Source of the DNA: CAZBNB01 sp964493245
Lineage (GTDB): Bacteria; Pseudomonadota; Gammaproteobacteria; Legionellales; Legionellaceae
Assembly: GCA_964493245.1 (NCBI GenBank)
Contig: CAZBNB010000007.1
Location: forward strand, 33,620-97,619
Direction: 5' to 3'
DNA length: 64,000 bases
Notes under the pieces: model-generated
The model's input: the letters and a program-made list of their open reading frames with translations, nothing else
What the model was told of the DNA's origin: nothing
Database searches by the model: none
Made by a program: the position numbers and the translations under genes
In this document: piece by piece, positions 1 to 8,053 of the stretch
How the letters are laid out: each line of letters starts with the position of its first letter
How positions within the stretch are numbered: the first letter of the stretch is position 1

Positions 1-196
1 CTGCGGCAACGAAGGTATCGTTTGCTTTGTACGTTCGCTCAACCACACGACCAGTCTTTAAGTTACGTGTTTTTAAACGTGTAAACGCTTGTCCTTTACC
101 AGGTTTAACGAATTCACATTCAACGATGCTACAAGGTGCATCATCAACCATAATTTTTAAACCATTTTTTAATTCATTGGTATTATAATTGGCCAT
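1..196 (-). CDS. efp: Elongation factor P, N-terminal part (runs off the window)
   Basis: The reverse strand from the ATG at 196 encodes about 65 residues beginning MANYNTNELKNGLKI and cut by the window edge. EF-P enters the ribosomal E site and rescues ribosomes stalled on polyproline. The loop that carries the modified lysine is visible as PGKGQ, with K34 in the position that EpmA/EpmB beta-lysylate in gammaproteobacteria. The gene is divergent from epmB, 71 bp away, a very common pairing of target and modification enzyme. Only the KOW-like N-terminal domain is present here. Confidence 0.96.
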   Translation of the reverse strand, partial: MANYNTNELKNGLKIMVDDAPCSIVECEFVKPGKGQAFTRLKTRNLKTGRVVERTYKANDTFVAA

Positions 197-267
197 TTAT
201 TCTCCAAAGTTGCGATTGATTCGCTTTTTCGTTAAAGTTCGCACAGTTTATCAAGTCTGTGACATGA

Positions 268-1257
268 ATGCGAGATTCCACTCAACATTGGCAAGCAATT
301 TTAGCGGCTGGCTTTTCTTCCAGTAACGAGCTGCTGCAATTTTTACAATTACCAACGCTGCCCGGTAGTGAAGTTGCAGAAAAATCATTTAAAACCCGGG
401 TTCCACGTGGATTTGCCGAGCGTATGCAAGTTGGAAATCGACAAGACCCGCTATTATTGCAAGTCTTAGCAGACCCAGAAGAGCTGACACTCAACACTGA
501 TTTTGAAACAGACCCCTTACAAGAAGCAGAAACCAATCTGATTCCAGGCCTAATTCACAAATATGCCAGCCGAGTTCTGTTGACGGTCACCGGCGTGTGT
601 CCTATTAATTGCCGTTATTGTTTTCGTCGACATTTTCCTTATCAGGATAACAACCCAGGCCGTCAAGGTTGGCAAAAAGCGCTGGATTATATCGCCGCAA
701 ACCCGAGTATTCACGAAGTCATTCTCAGTGGTGGTGAGCCTTTAATGGCCACCGATACCTTGCTTGGGTTTTTACTCACAGAAATTCGCGCGATCAAACA
801 TGTCACCACATTACGTGTTCACACCCGTATCCCGATTGTTTTACCAGAGCGGATTCAATCTCCGTTGTTAAGCTTACTTCAGGATCAACGCGTGAAAACA
901 GTCATCGTCACACACTGTAATCACCCCAACGAGCTTAGTCCTGATGTTGAAAATGCTTGTCGTGCGCTGCGTGATGCGGGTTGTTGCTTGTTGAATCAAT
1001 CGGTGTTGTTAAAAGAAGTGAATAACGATGCCAATGTCCTGGCTGCACTGAGTGAGCGATTATTTTCATTCGGCGTTTTGCCTTACTACTTGCATCTACT
1101 GGATAAAGTCAAAGGTGCGCATCATTTTGATGTCCCACTCTCCGAAGCACAACGCATTTATCGTGAGTTACAAGCGATGTTGCCAGGGTATTTGGTTCCT
1201 AAAATGGTTAGAGAAATAGCGGGTGAAAAAAATAAAACCTTGTGTGCATTGAGTTAA
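268..1257 (+). CDS. epmB: EF-P beta-lysylation protein EpmB (lysine 2,3-aminomutase family)
   Basis: Radical-SAM enzyme that converts (S)-alpha-lysine to (R)-beta-lysine before EpmA attaches it to EF-P. The 329 residues match the short EpmB/YjeK form rather than the longer catabolic aminomutases. The iron-sulfur motif CPINCRYC provides cysteines at about 111, 115 and 118, and GGEPL follows near residue 155. It is divergent from efp. An ATG at 264 is in another frame, so 268 is the start. Function is known for the family; specificity for EF-P is inferred from the neighbour. Confidence 0.94.
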   Translation: MRDSTQHWQAILAAGFSSSNELLQFLQLPTLPGSEVAEKSFKTRVPRGFAERMQVGNRQDPLLLQVLADPEELTLNTDFETDPLQEAETNLIPGLIHKYASRVLLTVTGVCPINCRYCFRRHFPYQDNNPGRQGWQKALDYIAANPSIHEVILSGGEPLMATDTLLGFLLTEIRAIKHVTTLRVHTRIPIVLPERIQSPLLSLLQDQRVKTVIVTHCNHPNELSPDVENACRALRDAGCCLLNQSVLLKEVNNDANVLAALSERLFSFGVLPYYLHLLDKVKGAHHFDVPLSEAQRIYRELQAMLPGYLVPKMVREIAGEKNKTLCALS

Positions 1258-1329
1258 AAGTTATTCGAACAAGATACATGTTCACCGAGATCAAACATTC
1301 TCCCCCTTAAGTAACACTGTATCAGAATT

Positions 1330-1357
1330 GAGCACCGCTATACGAATATCGGTGCTC
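1330..1357. terminator. Hairpin between convergent genes
   Basis: GAGCACCG at 1330-1337 pairs with CGGTGCTC at 1350-1357 around a 12-nt loop. It sits between epmB and the convergent 1369-1965 gene and could end transcription from either side, but there is no long U-tract, so terminator function is a guess. Confidence 0.45.
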
Positions 1358-1368
1358 ACTGAGGGTCT

Positions 1369-1965
1369 TTACTTTGAAAATGAAAATGAAGACATTATCT
1401 CGTTTGCTGTCGTCTCAAGAGCCTGTTTAGTCGTACCGTACTGACTCGCACTTGACTTCTCAGACGGGTTGAAAAACCGCGTAAATCCTTCGTGCACTTT
1501 AACGTTGAAGTTTTCTTGAATCTTCTCCAGCGATTTACGCTGCGTATCGTCTACCTTAGATACAAGTGATGCAACTGCATTAACAAAAACTGCAGCAAAA
1601 GCAAATAAGGCATTGGTTAGGTTCAAAGCAACTAAAGCAGCACGACCCGCTGCCATCATGAAGAACTGACCCGCGATATTCCAATTAAAGAACAGTGCAG
1701 GTACTGCGAGAATTAACGAGCCCACTCCCAATACTATATTTTTTATCAATTTTGCCAAATGTAACAATACAGCAGCAGCTTGATAGAAAACAGCCGAGCC
1801 GTTTAAATAAGGTGAGATGAATACTGAGCTTTGTTCTTTGATAAAGCTGCTTTCTTCTTCTAGCATAGCCCCAACTTTTTTATCTAAACCATCTACATTT
1901 TTTGAATTATATAAATTGAGATAGTTATAAATTGTCGTAGCTATACTTTCGTTTTCACCTGCCAT
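1369..1965 (-). CDS. Unknown protein with a long hydrophobic centre (possible Dot/Icm effector)
   Basis: 198 residues, family not recognised. Residues 1-55 are polar. About 58-93 and 100-135 are hydrophobic and small-residue rich, compatible with two to four membrane segments or a membrane hairpin. Residues 136-198 are a charged, Ser/Thr-rich tail ending in SSFSFSK, with Phe at -3. TTAGGAG lies a suitable distance upstream of the ATG, so translation looks real. No signal peptide. The gene stands alone next to repeats. A tail with a hydrophobic residue at -3 is common among Dot/Icm substrates, but that is weak evidence; an inner-membrane protein is equally possible. Confidence 0.7.
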   Translation of the reverse strand: MAGENESIATTIYNYLNLYNSKNVDGLDKKVGAMLEEESSFIKEQSSVFISPYLNGSAVFYQAAAVLLHLAKLIKNIVLGVGSLILAVPALFFNWNIAGQFFMMAAGRAALVALNLTNALFAFAAVFVNAVASLVSKVDDTQRKSLEKIQENFNVKVHEGFTRFFNPSEKSSASQYGTTKQALETTANEIMSSFSFSK

Positions 1966-2080
1966 GATTGATACTCCTAAAATAGTAATTTAAAATAAAA
2001 CAGACCATATTGTATAATATTGAAACTTATTAATCAATATTAAACACATTATTTTCGTGATCGGATGAAAATATCACCTT

Positions 2081-2182
2081 CAGGACTTACGCAAAACATC
2101 GAGGTCAAGGCGGATTTTTAATGAATGACCGAATTAAAAATAAAATCCAACGAAGAGATCGTTGTTTTGCTTAAGCCCCCTA
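2081..2182 (+). repeat. Family A MITE, internally deleted copy
   Basis: Starts CAGGACTTACGCAAAACATC like the 123-bp family A elements and ends in the degenerate right end GTTGTTTTGCTTAAG, but lacks about 25-30 bp of the centre. ACCTT at 2076-2080 and 2183-2187 may be the 5-bp target duplication; because the right end is degenerate this boundary is uncertain. Confidence 0.75.
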
Positions 2183-2247
2183 ACCTTATTAATTGAGTAG
2201 AAATCCAATATTAGACCGGTCGTTGTCGGTATGCACGCTAGATAAAG

Positions 2248-2970
2248 CTACGCGTGCTCTAACATTTGAATTTGTGCATTCAACTGGTCGTACCCCGCTT
2301 CCACATTCACATAATGACGTTTAGCTAAATAGATTGAGAGAGAACCATCATCTGTTGCCTGTTTCGCTTGCCATACACTGTTGAAATCCAAAGCAGACAA
2401 ACGGTAAAAATCATTTCTTCGCGTCACTAAATAAAAATTTCGAAAATAATGGTTGGTATTTTTATTTAAACGCCTCACATCTTTCTCTAACGGCTTACCA
2501 GGTAAGTAATCATGTAGAGAATACGTGTCATTGTTATGAACAGCAATAATTTTTCCTGGAGGTAACACTTTTTTAATGGTATTTGCCAAATGCTTCACAG
2601 TCACATGCGCCTCTTGGCTGTATTGCCCAAAAGCCAATAAGGTTGCACGAATGCCTTTATCAGTAAAAATACGATTGGGATCAAACTCATAATGTTTATG
2701 ATGCAAATTAAAAGAAATATTGCGTTGACCAGAATGCACCAGCGTCAGCAACTGCCCACCTTGTGTACGAATCACCGTACGTGCTGCTTGTAGTGCCGTG
2801 GTTTCATTTTGATGCAAATGCACAAACGATTTTCCTGAACCATGTTTTTCCTGCACAATGATGACCGTACTGTCTCCCAAACGCACGGGTAAATTACGCG
2901 CCAAAAGATCCGTGTTGATAGGAAATACAATCATAAAAAATATCACCAATATGCGCATTAATAGGCCCAA
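2248..2970 (-). CDS. Secreted protein with M14-like zinc hydrolase motifs
   Basis: 240 residues with an N-terminal signal-like segment (hydrophobic about 5-19, then DLLARN), so likely periplasmic or exported. Motifs resemble the M14 carboxypeptidase/deacylase fold: H53-x-x-E56 (HQNE) as a zinc pair, DPNR at 97-100 like the substrate-binding DLNR, H145 as a possible third ligand, and E224 in VNVEAGY as a possible catalytic glutamate. Their order and spacing suit that fold, but overall similarity is not certain to me. The second Met (M5) is an alternative start. It is flanked by repeats and has no operon partner. Substrate unknown. Confidence 0.72.
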   Translation of the reverse strand: MGLLMRILVIFFMIVFPINTDLLARNLPVRLGDSTVIIVQEKHGSGKSFVHLHQNETTALQAARTVIRTQGGQLLTLVHSGQRNISFNLHHKHYEFDPNRIFTDKGIRATLLAFGQYSQEAHVTVKHLANTIKKVLPPGKIIAVHNNDTYSLHDYLPGKPLEKDVRRLNKNTNHYFRNFYLVTRRNDFYRLSALDFNSVWQAKQATDDGSLSIYLAKRHYVNVEAGYDQLNAQIQMLEHA

Positions 2971-3120
2971 TGTGTCTAATGATGCCCTATTTTATCGTTA
3001 ATAACTCAATATCGCAACCACAACGCCCCCATCAAAGCTAATCTAGCAAGGCTTAATTGCACATCATGTGTTCTTTTTTCAACCAAAATAGTGTACAATA
3101 TATACTCTATCAGTATTGAA

Positions 3121-3154
3121 TATACCACTCCAAATGCTATTTTGGAATGATATA
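3121..3154. repeat. Family H palindrome (short form)
   Basis: TATACCACTCCAAA and the near-complement TTTTGGAATGATATA fold around TGCTA. The TCCAAAATGCTA-like core links it to similar palindromes at 42363-42391, 45882-45922 and 53336-53445. Confidence 0.5.
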
Positions 3155-3194
3155 CTGCGCACGGTCAAGCGCTTCAGATTGTGACCACACGCAG

Positions 3195-3363
3195 TATATA
3201 CCTTGAGCACAAGCGTTTTCGGTTTTTAGCGCCCAGATATGGTTCAGCTCGTATGTTAAAAAATGCGCGCATCGTTATTCATATGAAAGCCTTTTTTAAC
3301 ATACGAGATGAACCGTAGATGGAATTGCTACAAAAGCGAAAGCGCTTGTGTAGCAAGGTATAT
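3195..3363 (+). repeat. Family C palindromic element, copy 1
   Basis: About 169 bp bounded by inverted ends TATATACCTTG... and ...CAAGGTATATG. The inner arms GCTCGTATGTTAAAAAATGC and the complementary TTTTTTAACATACGAG fold into a long stem. A second copy lies inverted at 40036-40208. There is no ORF. Confidence 0.8.
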
Positions 3364-3375
3364 GTTCGAATGAGT

Positions 3376-3498
3376 CAGGACTTACGAAAAACAACGAGGT
3401 CGAGGCGGATTTTATTTTTAATGAGGGAGTTTAGATAACTAAATGACCGAATTAAAAATAAAATCCAACGAAGAGATCGGTGTTTTGCGTCAGTCCTG
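3376..3498 (+). repeat. Family A MITE, full 123-bp copy
   Basis: Imperfect terminal inverted repeats of about 50 bp (CAGGACTTACG... and ...CGTCAGTCCTG). A perfect 5-bp target duplication TGAGT lies at 3371-3375 and 3499-3503. It is the exact reverse complement of the copy at 5426-5548. Non-coding. Confidence 0.92.
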
Positions 3499-3540
3499 TG
3501 AGTATTTTTAAAAGCCGAAACGGATGAGGAAGGTAAGCGC

Positions 3541-3819
3541 ATGCCAACGATAAACGATGAGGAAAATGATCAGGAAAAAGCCCGCTCTTATATCCCTAAA
3601 AGTTTAATTCGAGCCGGTTTTTGGGCCAAAAACCATTTTGGTGAAGTGACATTTGCTTCAGGCATTGTCATGATGGGAATCGCTCTGTCATTGATTTTTG
3701 CGGTAGGCGGCACTGCTGGCATTGCCGGCCTATTTTTAGTCTTGGTTGCAGGTGTACTACTATGCGGCAAAGCACTGTATCCAGAATCAGGTGATGATGC
3801 GCCTTCTTTTGATATGTAA
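3541..3819 (+). CDS. Small two-helix membrane protein, unknown
   Basis: 92 residues, unrecognised. A polar N-terminus of about 30 residues is followed by two adjoining hydrophobic helices (about 34-57 and 59-77, rich in Gly and Ala) and an acidic tail ending SGDDAPSFDM. A good ribosome-binding site, AGGAAGG, lies 8 nt before the ATG. The gene sits between two inverted identical family A elements. No function can be proposed beyond an inner-membrane or exported membrane protein; the Phe near the C-terminus leaves room for an effector. Confidence 0.6.
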   Translation: MPTINDEENDQEKARSYIPKSLIRAGFWAKNHFGEVTFASGIVMMGIALSLIFAVGGTAGIAGLFLVLVAGVLLCGKALYPESGDDAPSFDM

Positions 3820-3850
3820 GATACCTCTTTTTCGCGTGTTAACAATTGCT

Positions 3851-4092
3851 CTCGCACCTACGTGCCTCGGCTTGTCCGAGGCATCCAGGAGAACTTGATT
3901 AAAAACAAATTTCCTCGTACAGGTCACGCCATTCGGGGTTAATCTCTTCAATCAAATTAATTTTCCATTGTCTGTACCCGTTTTTAAAACGTTTTTCACG
4001 TCGAGCGGCTTCTACTTTTAATTTATTTAGCTTTATTTTTAACTTGAGGATTTCCTGGATGCCTCGGACAAGCCGAGGCACGTAGGCGCGAG
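3851..4092. repeat. Paired hairpin element (family E) enclosing a GIY-YIG relic
   Basis: Two 40-nt arms, 3851-3890 and 4053-4092, are reverse complements with one mismatch. Each arm is itself a hairpin (GCCTCGG-CTTGT-CCGAGGC) with ATCCAGGA on its inner side. The 162 bp between the arms hold the C-terminal codons of a GIY-YIG nuclease. The arm core CTACGT-hairpin-ATCCAG recurs in families B and G. Confidence 0.85.
3899..4012 (-). pseudogene. GIY-YIG endonuclease, C-terminal remnant
   Basis: The reverse strand reads EAARREKRFKNGYRQWKINL followed by IEEINPEWRDLYEEI and a stop at 3899. This is the characteristic C-terminal segment of small bacterial GIY-YIG nucleases (REK...W....LIE..NP.W.DLY). 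The catalytic N-terminal GIY-YIG part is missing. Upstream, the open frame continues only into translated hairpin sequence (YVPRLVRGIQ). I read it as a decayed gene trapped between the arms of the family E palindrome. Confidence 0.75.
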
Positions 4093-4242
4093 TCCATATG
4101 ATTGCCATAATATGTTGACAATACCACTCACCCCTAATAGAAGATCTTTTTTCAAACAATATAACGGATTTTTTTGTACTATAATTAATCTAAAGGATTG
4201 CTAACAAAACACGATGTTTTATTGAAAAGAAGGTTTATTATA

Positions 4243-5232
4243 ATGATGACGCGCAAAAAAAATGAAAACAGCCCTGTTATAACAGCCGCACAGAAAAAAG
4301 CTCTGGAGGCATTGCATATCATCAATGAGCAAATGAATAAAAACACTGTGTATATCAATAACTGCGCGTGGTTTGAGGAAAAAGAAAAGGATGTTACCGT
4401 TTGCTCCGACACTCTTAAAGCGCTCACAGACAGCATGCAAGTTGCCAGTAAGGAATTATCAGAAATAATAAAGGCAAGAGACCGAGGAGAAACGACAGCT
4501 ACTCGTAGCGCAGCAGAGAGCGAAACAATAGCGTTGTCAAAGCTAAACGAGGGGGAAAGTCTAAGAGCCGTAGGCATCATACTTTATTATTTGTTTCCAA
4601 GACTATTTGGTATAAATATATCTGTTCCTATTGATACGTATATCAGTGATAAAGAAACCGCCATCAAGTCAATGCAACATGAGAAATCACATGCAGAAAA
4701 AGCGTTGACTAAAGCTCAAGAAGCGCAAACCGAAGCGGAAAATGCTCTAAATAGATTACCAGTTGTACAAGATCATCAGGCAGCTGTATCTAATAGGGAC
4801 AAAGCCAACCTGGAGGCAGCTACAAATAAAGAGGTGATAATCACATCATGCAAAAAATTGTTCGACGAATTATCAGACAAGGTATTAAGGACTGATGAGG
4901 ACAAACAGAGCAACGTTACTAAAATCAGAGTTGTATCTGATATGAAAAATTTTGTTGAAAATCCAACTGAGCGAACTAAAGCAAAATTTGAAGAATCAGC
5001 TGCCGATTTTAGAGCGATGGACCAAACAAGGGAAAAAGGGTTGGTTGAGTACTTCACCAGTAGTAAAGTGATGTCAACATATCACGCCATTCGACAACAG
5101 ATTGATAAATGCCAAGCCCTTTATGAGGGGCAGATTGATACCAACAAACCAATTGTATCAACACAAAAAAGCCAAACAGAAGACGCTGTACTCACATTAT
5201 CTCCGGCAGCAAATATGCCGCCTCATAGGTAA
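4243..5232 (+). CDS. Coiled-coil protein, unknown (possible Dot/Icm effector)
   Basis: 329 residues from the ATG at 4243; a TTG at 4198 would add 15 residues, but AGAAGG sits about 10 nt before 4243. Residues 1-105 are mostly helical and charged. About 107-129 is one hydrophobic stretch (VGIILYYLFPRLFGINISV). About 133-195 is a strong coiled coil rich in Ala, Glu, Lys and Gln, and the rest is helical and polar, ending SPAANMPPHR. No signal peptide or known domain. Coiled-coil, single-hydrophobic-segment proteins of this size are common among Legionellales effectors; that assignment is inference. It lies within the segment bracketed by identical inverted family A copies. Confidence 0.75.
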   Translation: MMTRKKNENSPVITAAQKKALEALHIINEQMNKNTVYINNCAWFEEKEKDVTVCSDTLKALTDSMQVASKELSEIIKARDRGETTATRSAAESETIALSKLNEGESLRAVGIILYYLFPRLFGINISVPIDTYISDKETAIKSMQHEKSHAEKALTKAQEAQTEAENALNRLPVVQDHQAAVSNRDKANLEAATNKEVIITSCKKLFDELSDKVLRTDEDKQSNVTKIRVVSDMKNFVENPTERTKAKFEESAADFRAMDQTREKGLVEYFTSSKVMSTYHAIRQQIDKCQALYEGQIDTNKPIVSTQKSQTEDAVLTLSPAANMPPHR

Positions 5233-5336
5233 ATCAGTCTAACATGTTATACAGCGAATAAAAGCACACAGCTAGATTAAGACAAACCAAAGATCCACCG
5301 AGCAAGCGCATTATTAATGCCTAAATGACTGTTTTA

Positions 5337-5392
5337 TGTGCTTTATGCCTGGAGTCTAGTTTTGATATTAAATCATAAAGCACTGCACATAG
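5337..5392. repeat. Decayed core of a family B element
   Basis: TGTGCTTTATGCCTGGAGTC and, inverted, CATAAAGCACTGCACATAG match the central hairpin of the family B elements (CGCTTTATGCGCGGAATCCAG / CATAAAGCGCAGGACGTAG) with several changes. The outer TIRs are gone. Apart from this relic and the family A copy, I see nothing further between 5233 and 5649. Confidence 0.45.
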
Positions 5393-5425
5393 ACATAAAA
5401 GAGACTTTGATTGTTCAAAATTCAG

Positions 5426-5548
5426 CAGGACTGACGCAAAACACCGATCTCTTCGTTGGATTTTATTTTTAATTCGGTCATTTAGTTATCTAAACTCCCT
5501 CATTAAAAATAAAATCCGCCTCGACCTCGTTGTTTTTCGTAAGTCCTG
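5426..5548 (-). repeat. Family A MITE, full 123-bp copy (inverted)
   Basis: Exact reverse complement of 3376-3498 by direct base comparison. It has its own perfect 5-bp duplication, TTCAG at 5421-5425 and 5549-5553, so it inserted independently of the left copy. Confidence 0.92.
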
Positions 5549-5649
5549 TTCAGATACGTTTGCCCTGCAAAAATCCAGCAAAAAATAGCATTCATGATTA
5601 ATATTCGATACAATCAACCATCTTATTATTTAGAAAAACTTAAACCATT

Positions 5650-6321
5650 ATGGGTAATTTATTTAATATGTTTGGGCCTTCTCCCATCAAGCCCATTGAA
5701 CAACACATGCATAAAACCTACTTATGTGTTAAACAACTAGATCCTTTTTTTTCCGCCGTCTTAACGCAAGACTGGGAGAGTGCGAGTAAAGTTCAAGCGG
5801 AGATTATCGCGCTTGAGAAAGAAGCGGATAATATTAAAAAAGACTTGCGCCTGCATTTACCCACTGGTTTATTTTTACCCGTTGCACGCACCGATTTACT
5901 AGAGCTCTTAAGTGCGCAAGACAGAATTGCCAATAAAGCCCAAGACATCGCCGGGCTCATCATGGGGCGGCGCTTAATCATCCCCGCAGCGATTGCAACC
6001 GTATTTATGCCATTTGTGCATTGCTGCCTCAGTGCCACCAAACAAGCATGTAAAGCGATTAATGAATTGGATGAGCTCTTAGAAACAGGCTTTCGTGGCA
6101 GTGAGGTCAATATTGTTGAAGAAATGATTGTCACGTTAGATCAAATCGAACATGACAGTGATGATAAGCTAGCTGATATTCGACAACGCATTTTTCAATT
6201 AGAAGAAACACTCAGCCCGGTTGAAGTCATCTTTTTATACAAATTGGTTGAGCGGATTGGTGATTTGGCTGATTTAGCCCAAACCGTCGGTGCTAGACTA
6301 CAAATATTGATTGCGCGGTAA
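5650..6321 (+). CDS. DUF47 / PhoU-like protein, partner of Pit
   Basis: 223 residues of the TIGR00153 family: an all-helical PhoU-like fold with the repeated E/D-rich helix pattern (IIALEKEADNIKKDL, and DQIEHDSDDKLADIRQRIF), which in PhoU relatives binds metal clusters. It ends 3 bp before the phosphate transporter, so the two form an operon. Family members are thought to modulate the adjacent low-affinity phosphate transporter; this role is established by co-occurrence rather than by a clear mechanism. Confidence 0.93.
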   Translation: MGNLFNMFGPSPIKPIEQHMHKTYLCVKQLDPFFSAVLTQDWESASKVQAEIIALEKEADNIKKDLRLHLPTGLFLPVARTDLLELLSAQDRIANKAQDIAGLIMGRRLIIPAAIATVFMPFVHCCLSATKQACKAINELDELLETGFRGSEVNIVEEMIVTLDQIEHDSDDKLADIRQRIFQLEETLSPVEVIFLYKLVERIGDLADLAQTVGARLQILIAR

Positions 6322-6324
6322 CCT

Positions 6325-7578
6325 ATGGAACATTCACTTTTATATATCATTCCAGCCATTTTACTTTGTTTTCTCATGACATGGGGTGTAGGTGCAAACG
6401 ATTTAGCCAATGTCATGAGTACGACGATGGGATCTAAAGCCATCACCGTAAAACAAGCTATTATTATCGCCATTATCTTCGAATTAGCCGGCGCTTTCTT
6501 AGGTGGAACCGGTGTCACGGAAACCATGCGTGATGGTATTATTAATACCACCGAACTCAATAACCATCCGCAAGTTTTGGTTGAAGGCATGTTATGTGTC
6601 TTATTTGCATGCACGGTCTGGATGAATTTAGCCAGCTATATCGGTGTGCCTGTATCAATTACCAATGCATTGGTTGGATCAATGGTGGGCTTTGGTGGTG
6701 TGGTACTTGGGCCTGACGCGATTTATTGGGATCAAGTTTCACATATTGCTATCGGTTGGGTGACTTCGCCACTGATAGCAGGTATTACCGGCTATGCCTT
6801 GTTTACAACCATACAACAAACCATTTTTGTACGCGTCAATCCATTGGAAAAGGCCAAAATTTATATCCCATTCTATCTGTTTTTAGTGGGCTGTATTTTG
6901 TCATTTATCACTGTATTTAAAGGGCTTCATCATTTTGATCTCCAGTTGAGTTTTAAACAAAATGTATTGGTCATGCTCGGTAGCAGTGTGATCTTCACCA
7001 CATTGGGTATGATAGCCATTCGACGAATAGCTGAACCAGAAAATATGAAACGTCGAGAATGTTTTATTCAAATCGAGCGCTATTTTGCTGTCCTGATGGC
7101 AATGACAGCCTGTGCCATGGTGTTTGCTCACGGTTCAAATGATGTCGCGCTGGCCGCGAGCCCACTCACCTTAGTGTATACCTTAATATACGATACAACC
7201 TATCATTTTTCTGGAGAGACTTATCCTTCGTGGATTATCCTCTTTGCATGCACCGGCGTTATCCTGGGATTCTTGTTTTATGGTCGTAAAGTCATTGAAA
7301 CAGTAGGCAGCTCTATCACTGCATTGACTCCAAGCCGCGCCTTTGCCGCAACTTTAGCAGCAGCCACAACCGTGGTCGTTGCCACCAGCAGCGGCATCCC
7401 GGTTTCAGCGACACAAACGCTGGTTGGGGCTGTATTAGGCGTGGGATTAGCGCGTGGTATCGGTGCCTTAAATTTGATTGTCATTCGTAATATTTTCACA
7501 TCATGGGTGATCACTCTACCTGCCGCATCATTGTTGACCGTAATATCTTATAAGAGCTTACATTTTTTTATTTATTAA
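6325..7578 (+). CDS. pit: Inorganic phosphate transporter, PiT family
   Basis: 417-residue inner-membrane symporter for phosphate or metal phosphate. The duplicated PiT signature is visible: GANDLANVMSTTMGSKAI near residue 22 and HGSNDVALAASPL near residue 269. About ten hydrophobic segments are split by a loop at about 225-255. It is translated directly after the DUF47 gene. The second half has SATQTLVGAVLGVGLARG, typical of the family. Confidence 0.95.
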   Translation: MEHSLLYIIPAILLCFLMTWGVGANDLANVMSTTMGSKAITVKQAIIIAIIFELAGAFLGGTGVTETMRDGIINTTELNNHPQVLVEGMLCVLFACTVWMNLASYIGVPVSITNALVGSMVGFGGVVLGPDAIYWDQVSHIAIGWVTSPLIAGITGYALFTTIQQTIFVRVNPLEKAKIYIPFYLFLVGCILSFITVFKGLHHFDLQLSFKQNVLVMLGSSVIFTTLGMIAIRRIAEPENMKRRECFIQIERYFAVLMAMTACAMVFAHGSNDVALAASPLTLVYTLIYDTTYHFSGETYPSWIILFACTGVILGFLFYGRKVIETVGSSITALTPSRAFAATLAAATTVVVATSSGIPVSATQTLVGAVLGVGLARGIGALNLIVIRNIFTSWVITLPAASLLTVISYKSLHFFIY

Positions 7579-7624
7579 GACAGTTAATAACAGGCTCATG
7601 TGCGCAAGGTATATTCAATAACAA

Positions 7625-8047
7625 CTATCTTTTGACAACGTAGGCAGTCATTCTTGAGGAGCAGGTGATTTGTTGTTGTTCGTTGAATATGTCGATGGAC
7701 CAAACATGGGTTGAACGGCCAATGTGAATGGGGCGCGTCACTGCTGTGACGATACCCTCGCGTACTGAACGCAAATGATTGGCATTTATTTCTAAGCCCA
7801 CGCAATAATACAGGGCTTGATCAACCACCGCATTGGCTGCTGTGCTTGCCAACGTTTCGGCGAGAACAACATTGGCACCACCATGGATAATACCGATCGG
7901 CTGGCGGGTGCGATCACTGGCGGGCATGGTTGCTGTCATGGTGTCCTCACCGATGTCGGTGAAAACAATACCGATAAAATCGGCGATGGTGTTACGACTA
8001 CGCTCGTTTAAAAACTCAAGCGTCACTGTTTGAAACCAAATAGCCAT
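7625..8047 (-). CDS. Hotdog-fold acyl-CoA thioesterase (PaaI/YdiI-like)
   Basis: 140 residues with the 4HBT signature IIHGGANVVLAETLAS, where HGG binds the thioester carbonyl and the Glu is the likely catalytic base, as in YdiI and EntH. The length is typical of the single-hotdog form that works as a tetramer. The natural acyl-CoA substrate cannot be read from sequence. It is 6 bp downstream of the small 8054-8239 gene on the same strand. Confidence 0.88.
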   Translation of the reverse strand: MAIWFQTVTLEFLNERSRNTIADFIGIVFTDIGEDTMTATMPASDRTRQPIGIIHGGANVVLAETLASTAANAVVDQALYYCVGLEINANHLRSVREGIVTAVTRPIHIGRSTHVWSIDIFNEQQQITCSSRMTAYVVKR

Positions 8048-8053
8048 GATGAG

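Noticed and set aside
3899..4159. Open frame of 86 codons on the reverse strand
   Set aside because: Only the C-terminal 38 codons resemble a protein (GIY-YIG end). The upstream part is translated hairpin repeat (YVPRLVRGIQ), so it is listed as a pseudogene, not an intact gene.
3371..5553. Composite transposon formed by the two inverted family A copies
   Set aside because: The outer flanks carry different 5-bp repeats (TGAGT on the left, TTCAG on the right), each paired with its own element, so the two copies inserted separately.
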